Source of the DNA: Bacteroidota bacterium
Lineage (GTDB): Bacteria; Bacteroidota; Ignavibacteria; Ignavibacteriales; Melioribacteraceae
Direction: 5' to 3'
Assembly (NCBI GenBank): GCA_021814855.1
Contig: JAKAHQ010000063.1
Coordinates: 1-8,075, forward strand
Length of the DNA: 8,075 nucleotides
This document shows, in pieces, positions 1 through 5,855 of the stretch. Made by a program: the position numbers and the translations under genes. Every line of letters begins with the position of its first letter. The stretch's first letter is position 1. The notes beneath the pieces are model-generated. The model ran no database searches and was not told where the DNA came from. It saw only the letters and a program-made list of their open reading frames with translations.

Positions 1-360
1 TGCATCGATGCTTGTCCCACCAATGCTATTGTTGAAGAATATGTAGTTGATTCAAATAAGTGCATTTCGTTTTTAACCATTGAGAATAAGGGTGCAATGC
101 CGGAAGAACTCAAAAGTAAATTCGAAGGATGGCTTTTCGGCTGCGATATTTGCCAGGATGTCTGTCCCTGGAACAATAAATTTTCATCTTTGACTAATCA
201 TTCCGGGTTCAATCCTGCCGGCAGTAAGGAAATTGCCTTAAACGAAATTTTGGAAATGGAACCGTCGGCATTCAAATCGCGTTTTGAAATTAGTCCAATC
301 AAAAGGGCAAAACTAAGCGGGTTAAAAAGAAATGCGGAATTCCTGAAAGCTGCCGAATAA
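1..360 (+). CDS. queG: Epoxyqueuosine reductase QueG, C-terminal part (5' end outside window)
   Basis: This reading frame is open from the left edge and ends with TAA at 358-360, giving the last 119 residues. QueG is a cytoplasmic, cobalamin-dependent iron-sulfur enzyme that reduces epoxyqueuosine to queuosine in the wobble position of certain tRNAs. The visible part is the ferredoxin-like region. CIDACPT at residues 1-7 is the tail of the first 4Fe-4S motif, CISFLTIE begins at residue 21, and GCDICQDVCPWN at residues 47-58 is the second cluster motif, very typical of the family. The C-terminal SPIKRAKLSGLKRNAEFLKA-like end is also a QueG hallmark. The N-terminal cobalamin-binding part lies off the window. 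No terminator is seen after the stop; 107 bases separate it from trxB. Identification is firm; only completeness is unknown. Confidence 0.95.
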   Translation, partial: CIDACPTNAIVEEYVVDSNKCISFLTIENKGAMPEELKSKFEGWLFGCDICQDVCPWNNKFSSLTNHSGFNPAGSKEIALNEILEMEPSAFKSRFEISPIKRAKLSGLKRNAEFLKAAE

Positions 361-435
361 CCGGCGGGAATTTTGTAAACATGAATCCATTTCGAATTAA
401 TTCCATCTAACAATACAAAAATTGTAACGAATGAT

Positions 436-443
436 TAATTTTG
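436..443 (+). promoter_or_regulatory. Possible -7 promoter element upstream of trxB
   Basis: TAATTTTG matches the TAnnTTTG -7 consensus described for the primary sigma factor of Bacteroidetes, and it lies 24 bases before the trxB start codon, a sensible leader length. A matching TTG -33 element at the usual distance is not evident, so the call rests on one half-site in AT-rich DNA. A TGTAAC word at 423-428 lies just upstream. Confidence 0.35.
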
Positions 444-456
444 TGCAGAAAATTTT

Positions 457-463
457 GGAGAGG
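457..463 (+). promoter_or_regulatory. Ribosome binding site of trxB
   Basis: GGAGAGG lies four bases before ATG at 468 and supports that start. It is one of the few clear Shine-Dalgarno sequences in this window. Confidence 0.7.
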
Positions 464-467
464 ATAA

Positions 468-1418
468 ATGTCTAACAATCATCACAAGGTAATTATAATC
501 GGGTCCGGTCCGGCTGGTTTAACTGCGGCGCTGTATACTTCGCGGGCGAATCTTAACCCGGTTGTTTTTGAAGGACTTCAACCCGGCGGACAGCTTACGA
601 TAACAACCGAGATAGAGAATTATCCCGGATTTGAACACGGCATACAAGGCCCTGAGCTTATGGATATTATGCGTAAACAGGTTCAACGCTTTGGCGCAAC
701 ATGTTTATTTAAGTCGGTAACCGAAGTTGATTTTTCCAAACGCCCATTTGTTGTTAAAGTCGAAAACGAAACGTATACAGCGGATTCCGTAATTATCTCA
801 ACCGGCGCCTCGGCAAAACTTCTTAATCTTAACAGCGAAAAGAAATTTATGGGTTACGGAGTTTCGGCCTGCGCTACCTGCGACGGATTCTTTTTCAGAA
901 ATTTAAAAGTTCTTGTTGTAGGCGGCGGCGATACGGCGTTCGAAGAAGCAACATACTTAACAAAATTTGCCTCCGAAGTTACGCTTATACACCGTAGGGA
1001 TGAGTTTCGCGCATCAAAAATTATGATTGACCGCGCGAAGAAAAATCCTAAAATCAAATTTATTACAAACGCTGTAATTAAAGAGGTTATTGGCAAAGAA
1101 GAAGACGGAAAGAAATTTGTTACCGGCGCGCTTCTTCAAAATACAAAAGACGGTTCTACCTGGGAAGTGCCTGCCGACGGAATTTTTATGGCTATAGGTC
1201 ATCAGCCGAATACGTCTTTGTTTAAAGGAACGCTTGATACGGATGAAACCGGTTACCTGATTGTCAAACCCGGTTCAACAAAAACAAATATCGAAGGAGT
1301 TTTTGCTGCCGGCGATGTTGCCGATAAAACATATCGCCAGGCAATTACGGCTGCCGGAAGCGGATGCATGGCTGCAATAGACGCGCAACACTGGCTTGAA
1401 GAACACGAACTTGCATAG
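468..1418 (+). CDS. trxB: Thioredoxin-disulfide reductase TrxB
   Basis: The 316-residue protein has the usual length of low-molecular-weight bacterial thioredoxin reductases. It is a cytoplasmic FAD enzyme that passes electrons from NADPH to thioredoxin. In order it shows the FAD-binding GSGPAG at residues 12-17, the NADPH-binding GGGDTAFEEA from residue 152 with HRRDEFRAS following, the redox-active CATC pair (Cys135 and Cys138, the same numbers as in E. coli), and the C-terminal FAD contact AAGDVADKTYRQAITAAGSG around residues 280-299. The ATG is preceded by GGAGAGG, and the N-terminus aligns with the family. The gene appears monocistronic: 107 bases separate it from queG and a strong hairpin follows the stop. 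An ECF sigma gene lies nearby on the far side of one convergent gene; thiol-stress sigma factors often control trxB elsewhere, but no promoter of that kind is convincing here. Confidence 0.98.
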   Translation: MSNNHHKVIIIGSGPAGLTAALYTSRANLNPVVFEGLQPGGQLTITTEIENYPGFEHGIQGPELMDIMRKQVQRFGATCLFKSVTEVDFSKRPFVVKVENETYTADSVIISTGASAKLLNLNSEKKFMGYGVSACATCDGFFFRNLKVLVVGGGDTAFEEATYLTKFASEVTLIHRRDEFRASKIMIDRAKKNPKIKFITNAVIKEVIGKEEDGKKFVTGALLQNTKDGSTWEVPADGIFMAIGHQPNTSLFKGTLDTDETGYLIVKPGSTKTNIEGVFAAGDVADKTYRQAITAAGSGCMAAIDAQHWLEEHELA

Positions 1419-1427
1419 TAATTAAAA

Positions 1428-1458
1428 AAGAAGGGTCCTAACGACCCTTCTTCTTTTT
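1428..1458. terminator. Bidirectional intrinsic terminator between trxB and the convergent membrane-protein gene
   Basis: AAGAAGGGTC at 1428-1437 pairs perfectly with GACCCTTCTT at 1443-1452 around a five-base loop (CTAAC). A T run follows on the plus strand (1454-1458) and an A run precedes it (1422-1427), which reads as a T run on the minus strand. It starts 10 bases after the trxB stop and sits about 45 bases beyond the stop of the minus-strand gene, so it can end both transcripts. Confidence 0.93.
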
Positions 1459-1501
1459 ATGCCGAAGATTTTTTTGATACCCGGAAATTATATCTTCTAA
1501 A

Positions 1502-1846
1502 TTAATTCGACTCACCGTTTTTTAATTTGCGTGAAACTAAGAATGCCGCTATGAAGCCCAAGCCGCAGAAGAGAACTATTAAGAAAGCCATCCATTCTTC
1601 GTATCCTGTAAGATTTTCCATTAAGAAGCCTGCGCCTAATCCCAACCCGATAAAGAGCGTAAGAACGCCAAGCTTCAGCATAAGATGCGGATCGCGTTTT
1701 GTTCTTAACAATTCTACCATCTGCTCATATGAAAGACCTTTCTCGATCATCAATTGTTTCTCTCGTGACCGGAAGTAGATATAGGTAACTATTACTATAC
1801 CAGTGACCAGGAAGAATATCATTCCAACTATGTCGCCGCCGTGCAT
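1502..1846 (-). CDS. Small three-helix membrane protein, DUF6249-like
   Basis: The 114-residue protein has three hydrophobic segments, at about residues 6-25, 57-76 and 85-104. Between the first two lies a charged stretch with REKQLMIEKG and then KRDPHL. A helix followed by an (R/N)-x-(R/K)-E-(R/K)-x-x-x-I-E-K-G motif is what I recall of the DUF6249 family, common in Bacteroidetes and of unknown function; this assignment is from memory of the pattern. The start is well supported by a perfect AAGGAGGT five bases upstream. The gene is convergent with trxB, sharing its terminator, and divergent from the ECF sigma gene. An upstream ECF-type promoter is nearly identical to the one before the sigma gene, which suggests it belongs to that sigma factor's regulon. 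No catalytic residues are evident; a structural or sensory role in the inner membrane is inference. Confidence 0.85.
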   Translation of the reverse strand: MHGGDIVGMIFFLVTGIVIVTYIYFRSREKQLMIEKGLSYEQMVELLRTKRDPHLMLKLGVLTLFIGLGLGAGFLMENLTGYEEWMAFLIVLFCGLGFIAAFLVSRKLKNGESN

Positions 1847-1851
1847 TTTAA

Positions 1852-1859
1852 ACCTCCTT
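1852..1859 (-). promoter_or_regulatory. Strong ribosome binding site of the DUF6249-like gene
   Basis: Read on the minus strand, AAGGAGGT stands five bases before the ATG at 1846. It is the strongest Shine-Dalgarno in the window and contrasts with the sigma gene across the same control region, which has none. Confidence 0.85.
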
Positions 1860-1877
1860 GATTTATTTAGAACTTAT

Positions 1878-1904
1878 GACAACAATTTTTTACAAAAGGT
1901 TACA
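1878..1904 (-). promoter_or_regulatory. ECF-type promoter for the DUF6249-like gene
   Basis: On the minus strand TGTAACCTT (1904-1896) is followed after 15 bases by GTCATAA (from 1880). The arrangement matches that of sigma-E-like ECF promoters (AACTT in the -35, GTCTAA-like -10), and the same word and spacing recur before the divergent sigma gene. A transcript starting about six to eight bases beyond the -10 would have a leader of roughly 20-25 bases containing the AAGGAGGT site. Which sigma factor recognises it is inference; the adjacent ECF factor is the obvious candidate. Confidence 0.6.
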
Positions 1905-1971
1905 ACTAATGTTTTTTTCTTTAGAACGTTTATTGCTATTTTACTTACAGCTTTATTTACTCACCTCTTTG

Positions 1972-1999
1972 GACATAGATGAGGCGCTTAAAGGTTACA
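1972..1999 (-). promoter_or_regulatory. Third TGTAACCTT element, possible second minus-strand promoter
   Basis: TGTAACCTT on the minus strand (1999-1991) is followed after 16 bases by GTC (1974-1972). The spacing is one base longer than in the other two elements and the bases after GTC (CAAAG) fit less well. It could be a weaker upstream promoter for the DUF6249-like gene, or a binding site for a different regulator. Confidence 0.3.
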
Positions 2000-2028
2000 A
2001 ATAATATTTTACTTTGATGTGTAACCTT
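1991..2028. repeat. Inverted repeat AAGGTTACA / TGTAACCTT upstream of the sigma gene
   Basis: AAGGTTACA at 1991-1999 is a perfect nine-base inverted copy of TGTAACCTT at 2020-2028, with 20 bases between. A third copy, in direct orientation to the first arm, is at 1896-1904. The arms are best read as -35 elements facing in opposite directions, though an operator dyad cannot be excluded. It has no T run and is not a terminator. Confidence 0.7.
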
Positions 2029-2049
2029 AAAAATAATTTGTTAGTCTAA
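2020..2049 (+). promoter_or_regulatory. ECF-type autoregulatory promoter of the sigma gene
   Basis: TGTAACCTT at 2020-2028 is followed after 15 bases by GTCTAA at 2044-2049. GTCTAA equals the -10 form known for E. coli sigma-E and the -35 keeps the AAC/CTT core. ECF sigma factors commonly activate their own promoter. The predicted transcript start, six to eight bases beyond the -10, falls at about 2055-2057, essentially on the start codon. Confidence 0.6.
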
Positions 2050-2056
2050 TGTAGCG

Positions 2057-2623
2057 ATGAGACACTTAAGCGACATAGAAATAATAGATTCGATAAACCG
2101 CGGCAACTTCTCGGATTATTCGCTGATCGTTAACCGTTATAAAGACAGGGCTTTCTCGTTGCTTAAGCGTTTATTGAAAAATGAATTTGATGCCGAAGAA
2201 GCGCTGCAAGACAGCTTTCTTAAAGCGTTTAATTCTTTAAAAGATTTTCGAAAGGATTCTCAGTTCTCTACTTGGTTCTATAAAATAGTTTACAATACCG
2301 GATTGACTGTAATCTCTTCCAAGAGAAGAAAGATTGAGCACGAAATGAGTTCTATTGATGATGAATTTGATTTAGGCAGCTGCGATGAAGAAATTTACAG
2401 TCGTTCCGAAAATGTGCGCGAGTATGTACTTAAGATGGTTGATAAACTGCCGGTGCGGGGTGCGCTGGTTGTAATATTATTTTATTTGGACGGAATGTCG
2501 CTCAGCGAAATTAGTCAGGTAATGGGAACATCTTTGGTGAATACTAAAGTTTTGCTTCACCGTTCCCGTAATGCTTTGAAGGATTTGCTTCTGAAGCATA
2601 ATTATCAGGAGGAAATGTTATGA
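2057..2623 (+). CDS. ECF-type RNA polymerase sigma factor
   Basis: The 188-residue protein has the two-domain layout of extracytoplasmic-function sigma factors. Region 2 spans about residues 21-90, with RYKDRAFSLLKRLLKN, DAEEALQDSFLKAF at 45-58, and FSTWFYKIVYNTGL at 70-83 for core and -10 binding. Region 4 spans about 128-180, with a helix-turn-helix around LSEISQVMGTS and LHRSRNALKDLL for the -35. It directs RNA polymerase to a small set of stress promoters. The ATG at 2057 is the first possible start after an in-frame stop at 2042-2044, but it has no Shine-Dalgarno and lies right at the predicted transcript start. The stop overlaps the next gene's start by four bases (ATGA), the usual sigma/anti-sigma arrangement. 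Its signal and subfamily cannot be read from the sequence. Confidence 0.95.
   Translation: MRHLSDIEIIDSINRGNFSDYSLIVNRYKDRAFSLLKRLLKNEFDAEEALQDSFLKAFNSLKDFRKDSQFSTWFYKIVYNTGLTVISSKRRKIEHEMSSIDDEFDLGSCDEEIYSRSENVREYVLKMVDKLPVRGALVVILFYLDGMSLSEISQVMGTSLVNTKVLLHRSRNALKDLLLKHNYQEEML
2607..2612 (+). promoter_or_regulatory. Ribosome binding site of the anti-sigma gene
   Basis: AGGAGG lies inside the end of the sigma gene, seven bases before the ATG at 2620. It supports that start and would give the anti-sigma factor efficient translation beside a poorly initiated sigma gene. Confidence 0.75.
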
Positions 2624-3150
2624 ACAAGATTAATGATGAAATGTTAAACAGGTATATCGATAACGAATTGGATAGCGAGGAGCTTTCCGAATTGAAAACC
2701 GAGCTTGAAAAAAACTCGGATGCTGTAACACGCCTGAAGGCCTTGCAAACAGTTGATAATTCTTTGCGCCAGATGCAGAATGATTTGGCGCCGCAAAGCT
2801 TCACTGAAAAATTAATGAGTAAAATTCAATCGGTAGCGCAGAGCGCTAAACCTAAGGTTAGTTATTTCTTCATCTCTATCATTTCCATTTTTTCCGTTGG
2901 AATTGTATCGCTCCTGATCTTTGCTATCGAGGGAATGAAAACCGAAGATGCTAAATCTAACCTTGACCCTGTTTTTCAGCAAGTAAAAGAATTTGCCGGC
3001 AAGAATTTAGGGTTTATCGAAATAATGTTTAAGACCAATACAATTTTATTGGTTGGGGCTATGCTGGCGGTTATAATGCTCTTCACAGCATACTTTACTT
3101 TTGAATCTCACAAGAATTTTAAAAATAAGCTCAACAGCATTTCACATTAA
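2620..3150 (+). CDS. Presumed membrane-bound anti-sigma factor, without a zinc motif
   Basis: The 176-residue protein begins with MLNRYIDNELDSEELSELK-like helices (residues 8-42). This resembles the N-terminal anti-sigma domain that clamps ECF sigma factors in the cytoplasm. The whole protein contains no cysteine, so the His-x3-Cys-x2-Cys ligands of zinc-binding anti-sigma factors are absent. Two membrane helices follow, at about 82-103 and 141-161, with a roughly 37-residue loop between them. The predicted topology puts both ends in the cytoplasm and the loop, with charged residues, in the periplasm, where it could sense a signal. It starts inside the sigma stop codon with a good AGGAGG seven bases upstream. 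The role is inferred mainly from position and layout; direct family similarity is modest. It is followed by 103 bases without an evident terminator before era. Confidence 0.75.
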   Translation: MNKINDEMLNRYIDNELDSEELSELKTELEKNSDAVTRLKALQTVDNSLRQMQNDLAPQSFTEKLMSKIQSVAQSAKPKVSYFFISIISIFSVGIVSLLIFAIEGMKTEDAKSNLDPVFQQVKEFAGKNLGFIEIMFKTNTILLVGAMLAVIMLFTAYFTFESHKNFKNKLNSISH

Positions 3151-3253
3151 AAATGTTGATTAGCGGTTTTGAGTGAATTCCCTGTATCGTCCTCAGCAAG
3201 TGCGTCTCTAAAATATTTTCGATATTTTGCCTCCAAAAGAAAAAGAAATTTAT

Positions 3254-4162
3254 ATGCCAGTAAAATCCGGTTTTGTTTCAATCATCGGTAAGCCGAATGT
3301 CGGCAAATCGACTTTGATGAACGCGCTTATAGGCGAGAAATTATCAATCACTACAAATAAACCACAGACAACACGCAAGCGCGTGCTCGGAATTTTATCT
3401 ACCGAAGATTACCAGATAATATTTTTGGATACCCCCGGCATCCTCGATCCCGAATATCTTTTGCAGGAAAGAATGCTGAATTTTGTCTTCAGCTCGGTTA
3501 GGGATTCGGACGTAATCTTGTTTATGATTGATACTAAGGCCGATCCCAAAGGGGAACTTACTCTTTCTGATAAAACCGTTTCCGAAATTCTTTCCAATAA
3601 ATCCGCTAAGAAAATATTGCTCTTAAACAAGATTGATTTATCGACACAAGCCGCGGTGGAAAAATTGATGGGCGATCTTGCGGCTAAAAATATTTTTGAA
3701 AAGATAATTCCAATCTCGGCGGAAAAGCAGTTTAATCTTAATTCTGTTACCGATGCTATTGTAGAATATTTACCCGAGCATCCAAAATATTACCCGGATG
3801 ATCAACTGAGTGATGAGAACGAACGCTTCTTTGTTTCGGAAATTATACGGGAAAAAATATTTGAATACTACCGGGAAGAAATTCCTTACAGTACCGAAGT
3901 GCTGATCGAAGAATTCAAGGAGAGGGAAAACGCTAAAGATTATATACGGGCGGTAATCGTTGTGGAAAAGGAATCCCAGAAGCCGATAATATTAGGCGCT
4001 AAAGGCGAATCGATTAAAAAAGTAGGGCAGCTTTCCCGTGAGGCAATCGAAAAATTTTTACAGCACGAAGTCTACCTTGAACTGCGTGTCAAGGTACGTG
4101 ATAAATGGCGTTCCAATCCTAACATGTTAAAATCTTTTGGATATACAACTCCAGATGAGTAA
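3254..4162 (+). CDS. era: GTPase Era
   Basis: Era is an essential GTPase that binds the 3' end of 16S rRNA and helps mature the small ribosomal subunit. With ATG at 3254 the protein has 302 residues, the family norm. It shows the P-loop GKPNVGKS at 12-19, the TTNKPQTTR switch I region, DTPG at 59-62, NKID at 125-128, SAE at 155-157, and a C-terminal KH domain with GAKG at 248-251 and the EVYLELRVKVRDKWR strand. A TTG nine codons earlier (3227) is in frame, but the extra PPKEKEIY is not typical; neither start has a strong ribosome site. ATATTTTG at 3222-3229 is one base from the TAnnTTTG promoter element and would place the transcript start after that TTG, mildly favouring the ATG. It heads a six-gene overlapping string. 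Confidence 0.97.
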   Translation: MPVKSGFVSIIGKPNVGKSTLMNALIGEKLSITTNKPQTTRKRVLGILSTEDYQIIFLDTPGILDPEYLLQERMLNFVFSSVRDSDVILFMIDTKADPKGELTLSDKTVSEILSNKSAKKILLLNKIDLSTQAAVEKLMGDLAAKNIFEKIIPISAEKQFNLNSVTDAIVEYLPEHPKYYPDDQLSDENERFFVSEIIREKIFEYYREEIPYSTEVLIEEFKERENAKDYIRAVIVVEKESQKPIILGAKGESIKKVGQLSREAIEKFLQHEVYLELRVKVRDKWRSNPNMLKSFGYTTPDE

Positions 4163-5102
4163 TTCCGGCGGACCTAATCATTCACGATTTACTTCAGAAG
4201 GTGCGCTTTTATTAATGACGCTCCTGTGGGGAGCGACATTCGTAATTGTAAAAGAATCCCTGCACGATATATCGTCGATGCTCTTTGTTGCTACCCGATT
4301 TGGAATTGCAGGAATGGTGCTTTTTGCCGCGCTTATATTCCGCAAAAAGAAATTTGTGAAAGAAGCGTTCGGACCCGGAATATTTTTAGGCGTCTTTCTT
4401 TATCTCAGTTTCATCACGCAGACAATCGGTTTGAAATATACGACTGCTACCAATTCAGGATTTATAACCGGGTCGTCCGTGGTGATAGTTCCGTTTCTGC
4501 AATACTTCATTCAAAAAAAGAAACCTTCCCGCGGCGCTATAATCGGAACGGTACTTGTCTTCATTGGAATTTTATTTTTATCGAGCGGCGGAAATTCCAT
4601 AACGATTTTTCTATCGCAATTCGGTCAGAACTTTAATGTTGGCGACGGACTAACTTTGGCCTGCGCCTTTTTTTATGCTTTCCATATTGTCTTCATCGAT
4701 TCAATCTCCGCGAAACATGACAATTGGATTTTGCTTTTAACGCAGATTATAACAGTTTGTATTCTTGCTTTACTAACCGCGTTTATCTTTGCAGGATTTT
4801 CGATGGAGCCGCTGCGCGTAAACTTTTCCAATTATCTTGTCTTCGGCATTTTATATACTTCAATTTTTACTACCTTGGTTACGATTGGCTTGCAGACAAA
4901 GTTTCAAAAAAATGTTACTCCAACGCAGGCAGGCATAATTTATTCCTTCGAGCCAATCTTCGCCGCGATCTTCGCATTCTTTTTACTCAACGAAAAAATG
5001 AGTATGTTTGGTTTGGTTGGATGCGCTTTAATTTTTCTTGGTTTAATTGTATCCATGCTTTTAGATCCGGAGATGGTTAAAGAGGTCGAGCTAAATGGAT
5101 AG
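4155..5102 (+). CDS. EamA/DMT-family transporter
   Basis: The 315-residue integral membrane protein has about ten hydrophobic helices in two repeated halves (roughly residues 14-145 and 160-300), the layout of the drug/metabolite transporter superfamily. Each half begins or ends with recognisable EamA patterns: LLWGATFVIVKE near the N-terminus, GLKYTTATNSGFITGSSVVIVP in the first half, and PTQAGIIYSFEPIFAAIFAFFLLNE in the second. Members export or import amino acids, nucleosides, sugars or drugs, and the substrate cannot be told from sequence. The ATG at 4155 overlaps the era stop by eight bases (ATGAGTAA). An in-frame TTG at 4137 would add six residues, but nothing supports it. No good Shine-Dalgarno is seen, so translation probably depends on ribosomes finishing era. 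It overlaps the next gene by eight bases. Confidence 0.93.
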   Translation: MSNSGGPNHSRFTSEGALLLMTLLWGATFVIVKESLHDISSMLFVATRFGIAGMVLFAALIFRKKKFVKEAFGPGIFLGVFLYLSFITQTIGLKYTTATNSGFITGSSVVIVPFLQYFIQKKKPSRGAIIGTVLVFIGILFLSSGGNSITIFLSQFGQNFNVGDGLTLACAFFYAFHIVFIDSISAKHDNWILLLTQIITVCILALLTAFIFAGFSMEPLRVNFSNYLVFGILYTSIFTTLVTIGLQTKFQKNVTPTQAGIIYSFEPIFAAIFAFFLLNEKMSMFGLVGCALIFLGLIVSMLLDPEMVKEVELNG

Positions 5103-5367
5103 AGCCGAAATAATTGTTAACGGATTTGTCCAGGGCGTCGGATTCCGTTATTTTGTGTTTCATAACGCAGAGCGGCTTAAGCTCAAAGGATATACGCAAA
5201 ATTTATACAGCGGGGAAGTTTATACTGTTGTTGAAGGAGACCGTGCGTTAATAGAAGAGTTATTTAAGATTATAAAAATCGGCCCGTCCCATGCCGATGT
5301 TGCAAATGCTTCTATTATTTGGAGCCAATACAAAAACGAGTTCACACGTTTCGAGATTAGATATTGA
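5095..5367 (+). CDS. acyP: Acylphosphatase
   Basis: The 90-residue protein has the standard length of acylphosphatases, small cytoplasmic alpha/beta enzymes that hydrolyse acyl phosphates such as acetyl phosphate or carbamoyl phosphate. The signature [11 protein letters not shown] at 10-20 carries the phosphate-binding loop and the catalytic Arg18. [11 protein letters not shown] at 32-42 carries the catalytic Asn36. The C-terminus FTRFEIRY forms the final strand. The start codon lies inside the end of the transporter gene (ATGGATAG), and AGAGGT at 5081-5086 lies eight bases upstream as a fair ribosome site. Its stop overlaps the ispF start. A metabolic link to its neighbours is not obvious. 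Confidence 0.96.
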   Translation: MDRAEIIVNGFVQGVGFRYFVFHNAERLKLKGYTQNLYSGEVYTVVEGDRALIEELFKIIKIGPSHADVANASIIWSQYKNEFTRFEIRY

Positions 5368-5855
5368 AAGCTCAATTTAAAATCGGTTTCGGTTATGATG
5401 TTCACGAGTTTGCCGAAAATAGAAAATTAATTCTCGGCGGCGTCGAAATTCCTTTTGAAAAAGGACTGCTCGGTCATTCCGACGCCGACGTTCTGCTTAA
5501 CGCTATTTGCGATGCGATCATCGGCGCTTTAGCTCTTGGTGATATCGGCAAGCATTTTCCTAATACCGATGACCGTTATAAAGATGCCGACAGCAAGAAA
5601 CTGCTTGGCCATGTTTATTACCTGATGCGCGATAATGGTTACGAGATCGGTAATGTTGATTCAACTGTTTTGCTTCAGGAGCCCAAATTATTACCTCATA
5701 TTCCTAGGATGAGAGAAACAATTGCGGCAGTATTAAATACTTACGAAGATCAAATTTCAATTAAGGCAACAACCACGGAAGGTTTGGGATTTGTCGGCCG
5801 CCAGGAAGGTTGTTCGGCATACGCCGTTGTTCTGCTCACCAAAAAAGAGAGATAA
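5364..5855 (+). CDS. ispF: 2-C-methyl-D-erythritol 2,4-cyclodiphosphate synthase IspF, with a metal-ligand substitution
   Basis: IspF forms the cyclic diphosphate of the MEP pathway for isoprenoid precursors and works as a homotrimer in the cytoplasm. The 163-residue protein covers the whole family: GYDVH at 10-14 (metal ligands Asp12, His14), GHSDADVLL at 37-45, [26 protein letters not shown], and [16 protein letters not shown] near the C-terminus. Against E. coli IspF, whose zinc ligands are Asp8, His10 and His42, the third ligand is Asn46 here (codon AAC at 5499-5501, one base from CAC). The start is TTG at 5364, overlapping the acylphosphatase stop (TTGA); no ATG or GTG alternative precedes the essential GYDVH in this frame. 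Family identity is certain. Whether the Asn change alters metal binding is open. Confidence 0.96.
   Translation: MKAQFKIGFGYDVHEFAENRKLILGGVEIPFEKGLLGHSDADVLLNAICDAIIGALALGDIGKHFPNTDDRYKDADSKKLLGHVYYLMRDNGYEIGNVDSTVLLQEPKLLPHIPRMRETIAAVLNTYEDQISIKATTTEGLGFVGRQEGCSAYAVVLLTKKER

Noticed and set aside
1527..1778. Plus-strand open frame opposite the DUF6249-like gene
   Set aside because: It is a basic, low-complexity antisense reading with no ribosome site; the minus-strand frame has a perfect one and clear membrane helices.
1991..2028. Inverted repeat as a transcription terminator or riboswitch
   Set aside because: There is no T run, the stem is short with a 20-base loop, and the arms are better explained as opposing promoter -35 elements.
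3227..3253. Earlier TTG start for era adding nine residues
   Set aside because: The extra residues are not typical of Era, the ATG at 3254 gives the normal 302-residue length, and no ribosome site favours the TTG.
3151..3253. Terminator between the anti-sigma gene and era
   Set aside because: I could find no stable hairpin followed by a T run, so read-through into era remains possible.
4137..4154. Earlier TTG start for the EamA transporter
   Set aside because: It adds only six polar residues inside era and has no ribosome site; the ATG overlapping the era stop is the standard arrangement.
4226..5080. Plus-strand open frames inside the transporter gene in another frame
   Set aside because: They are rich in Arg, Cys and Tyr, match no family, and are covered by a clearly real membrane protein.
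5810..5854. Upstream extension of the DedA protein
   Set aside because: The 15 extra residues lie entirely within ispF in another frame and do not resemble a DedA N-terminus; the TAATG junction is the natural start.
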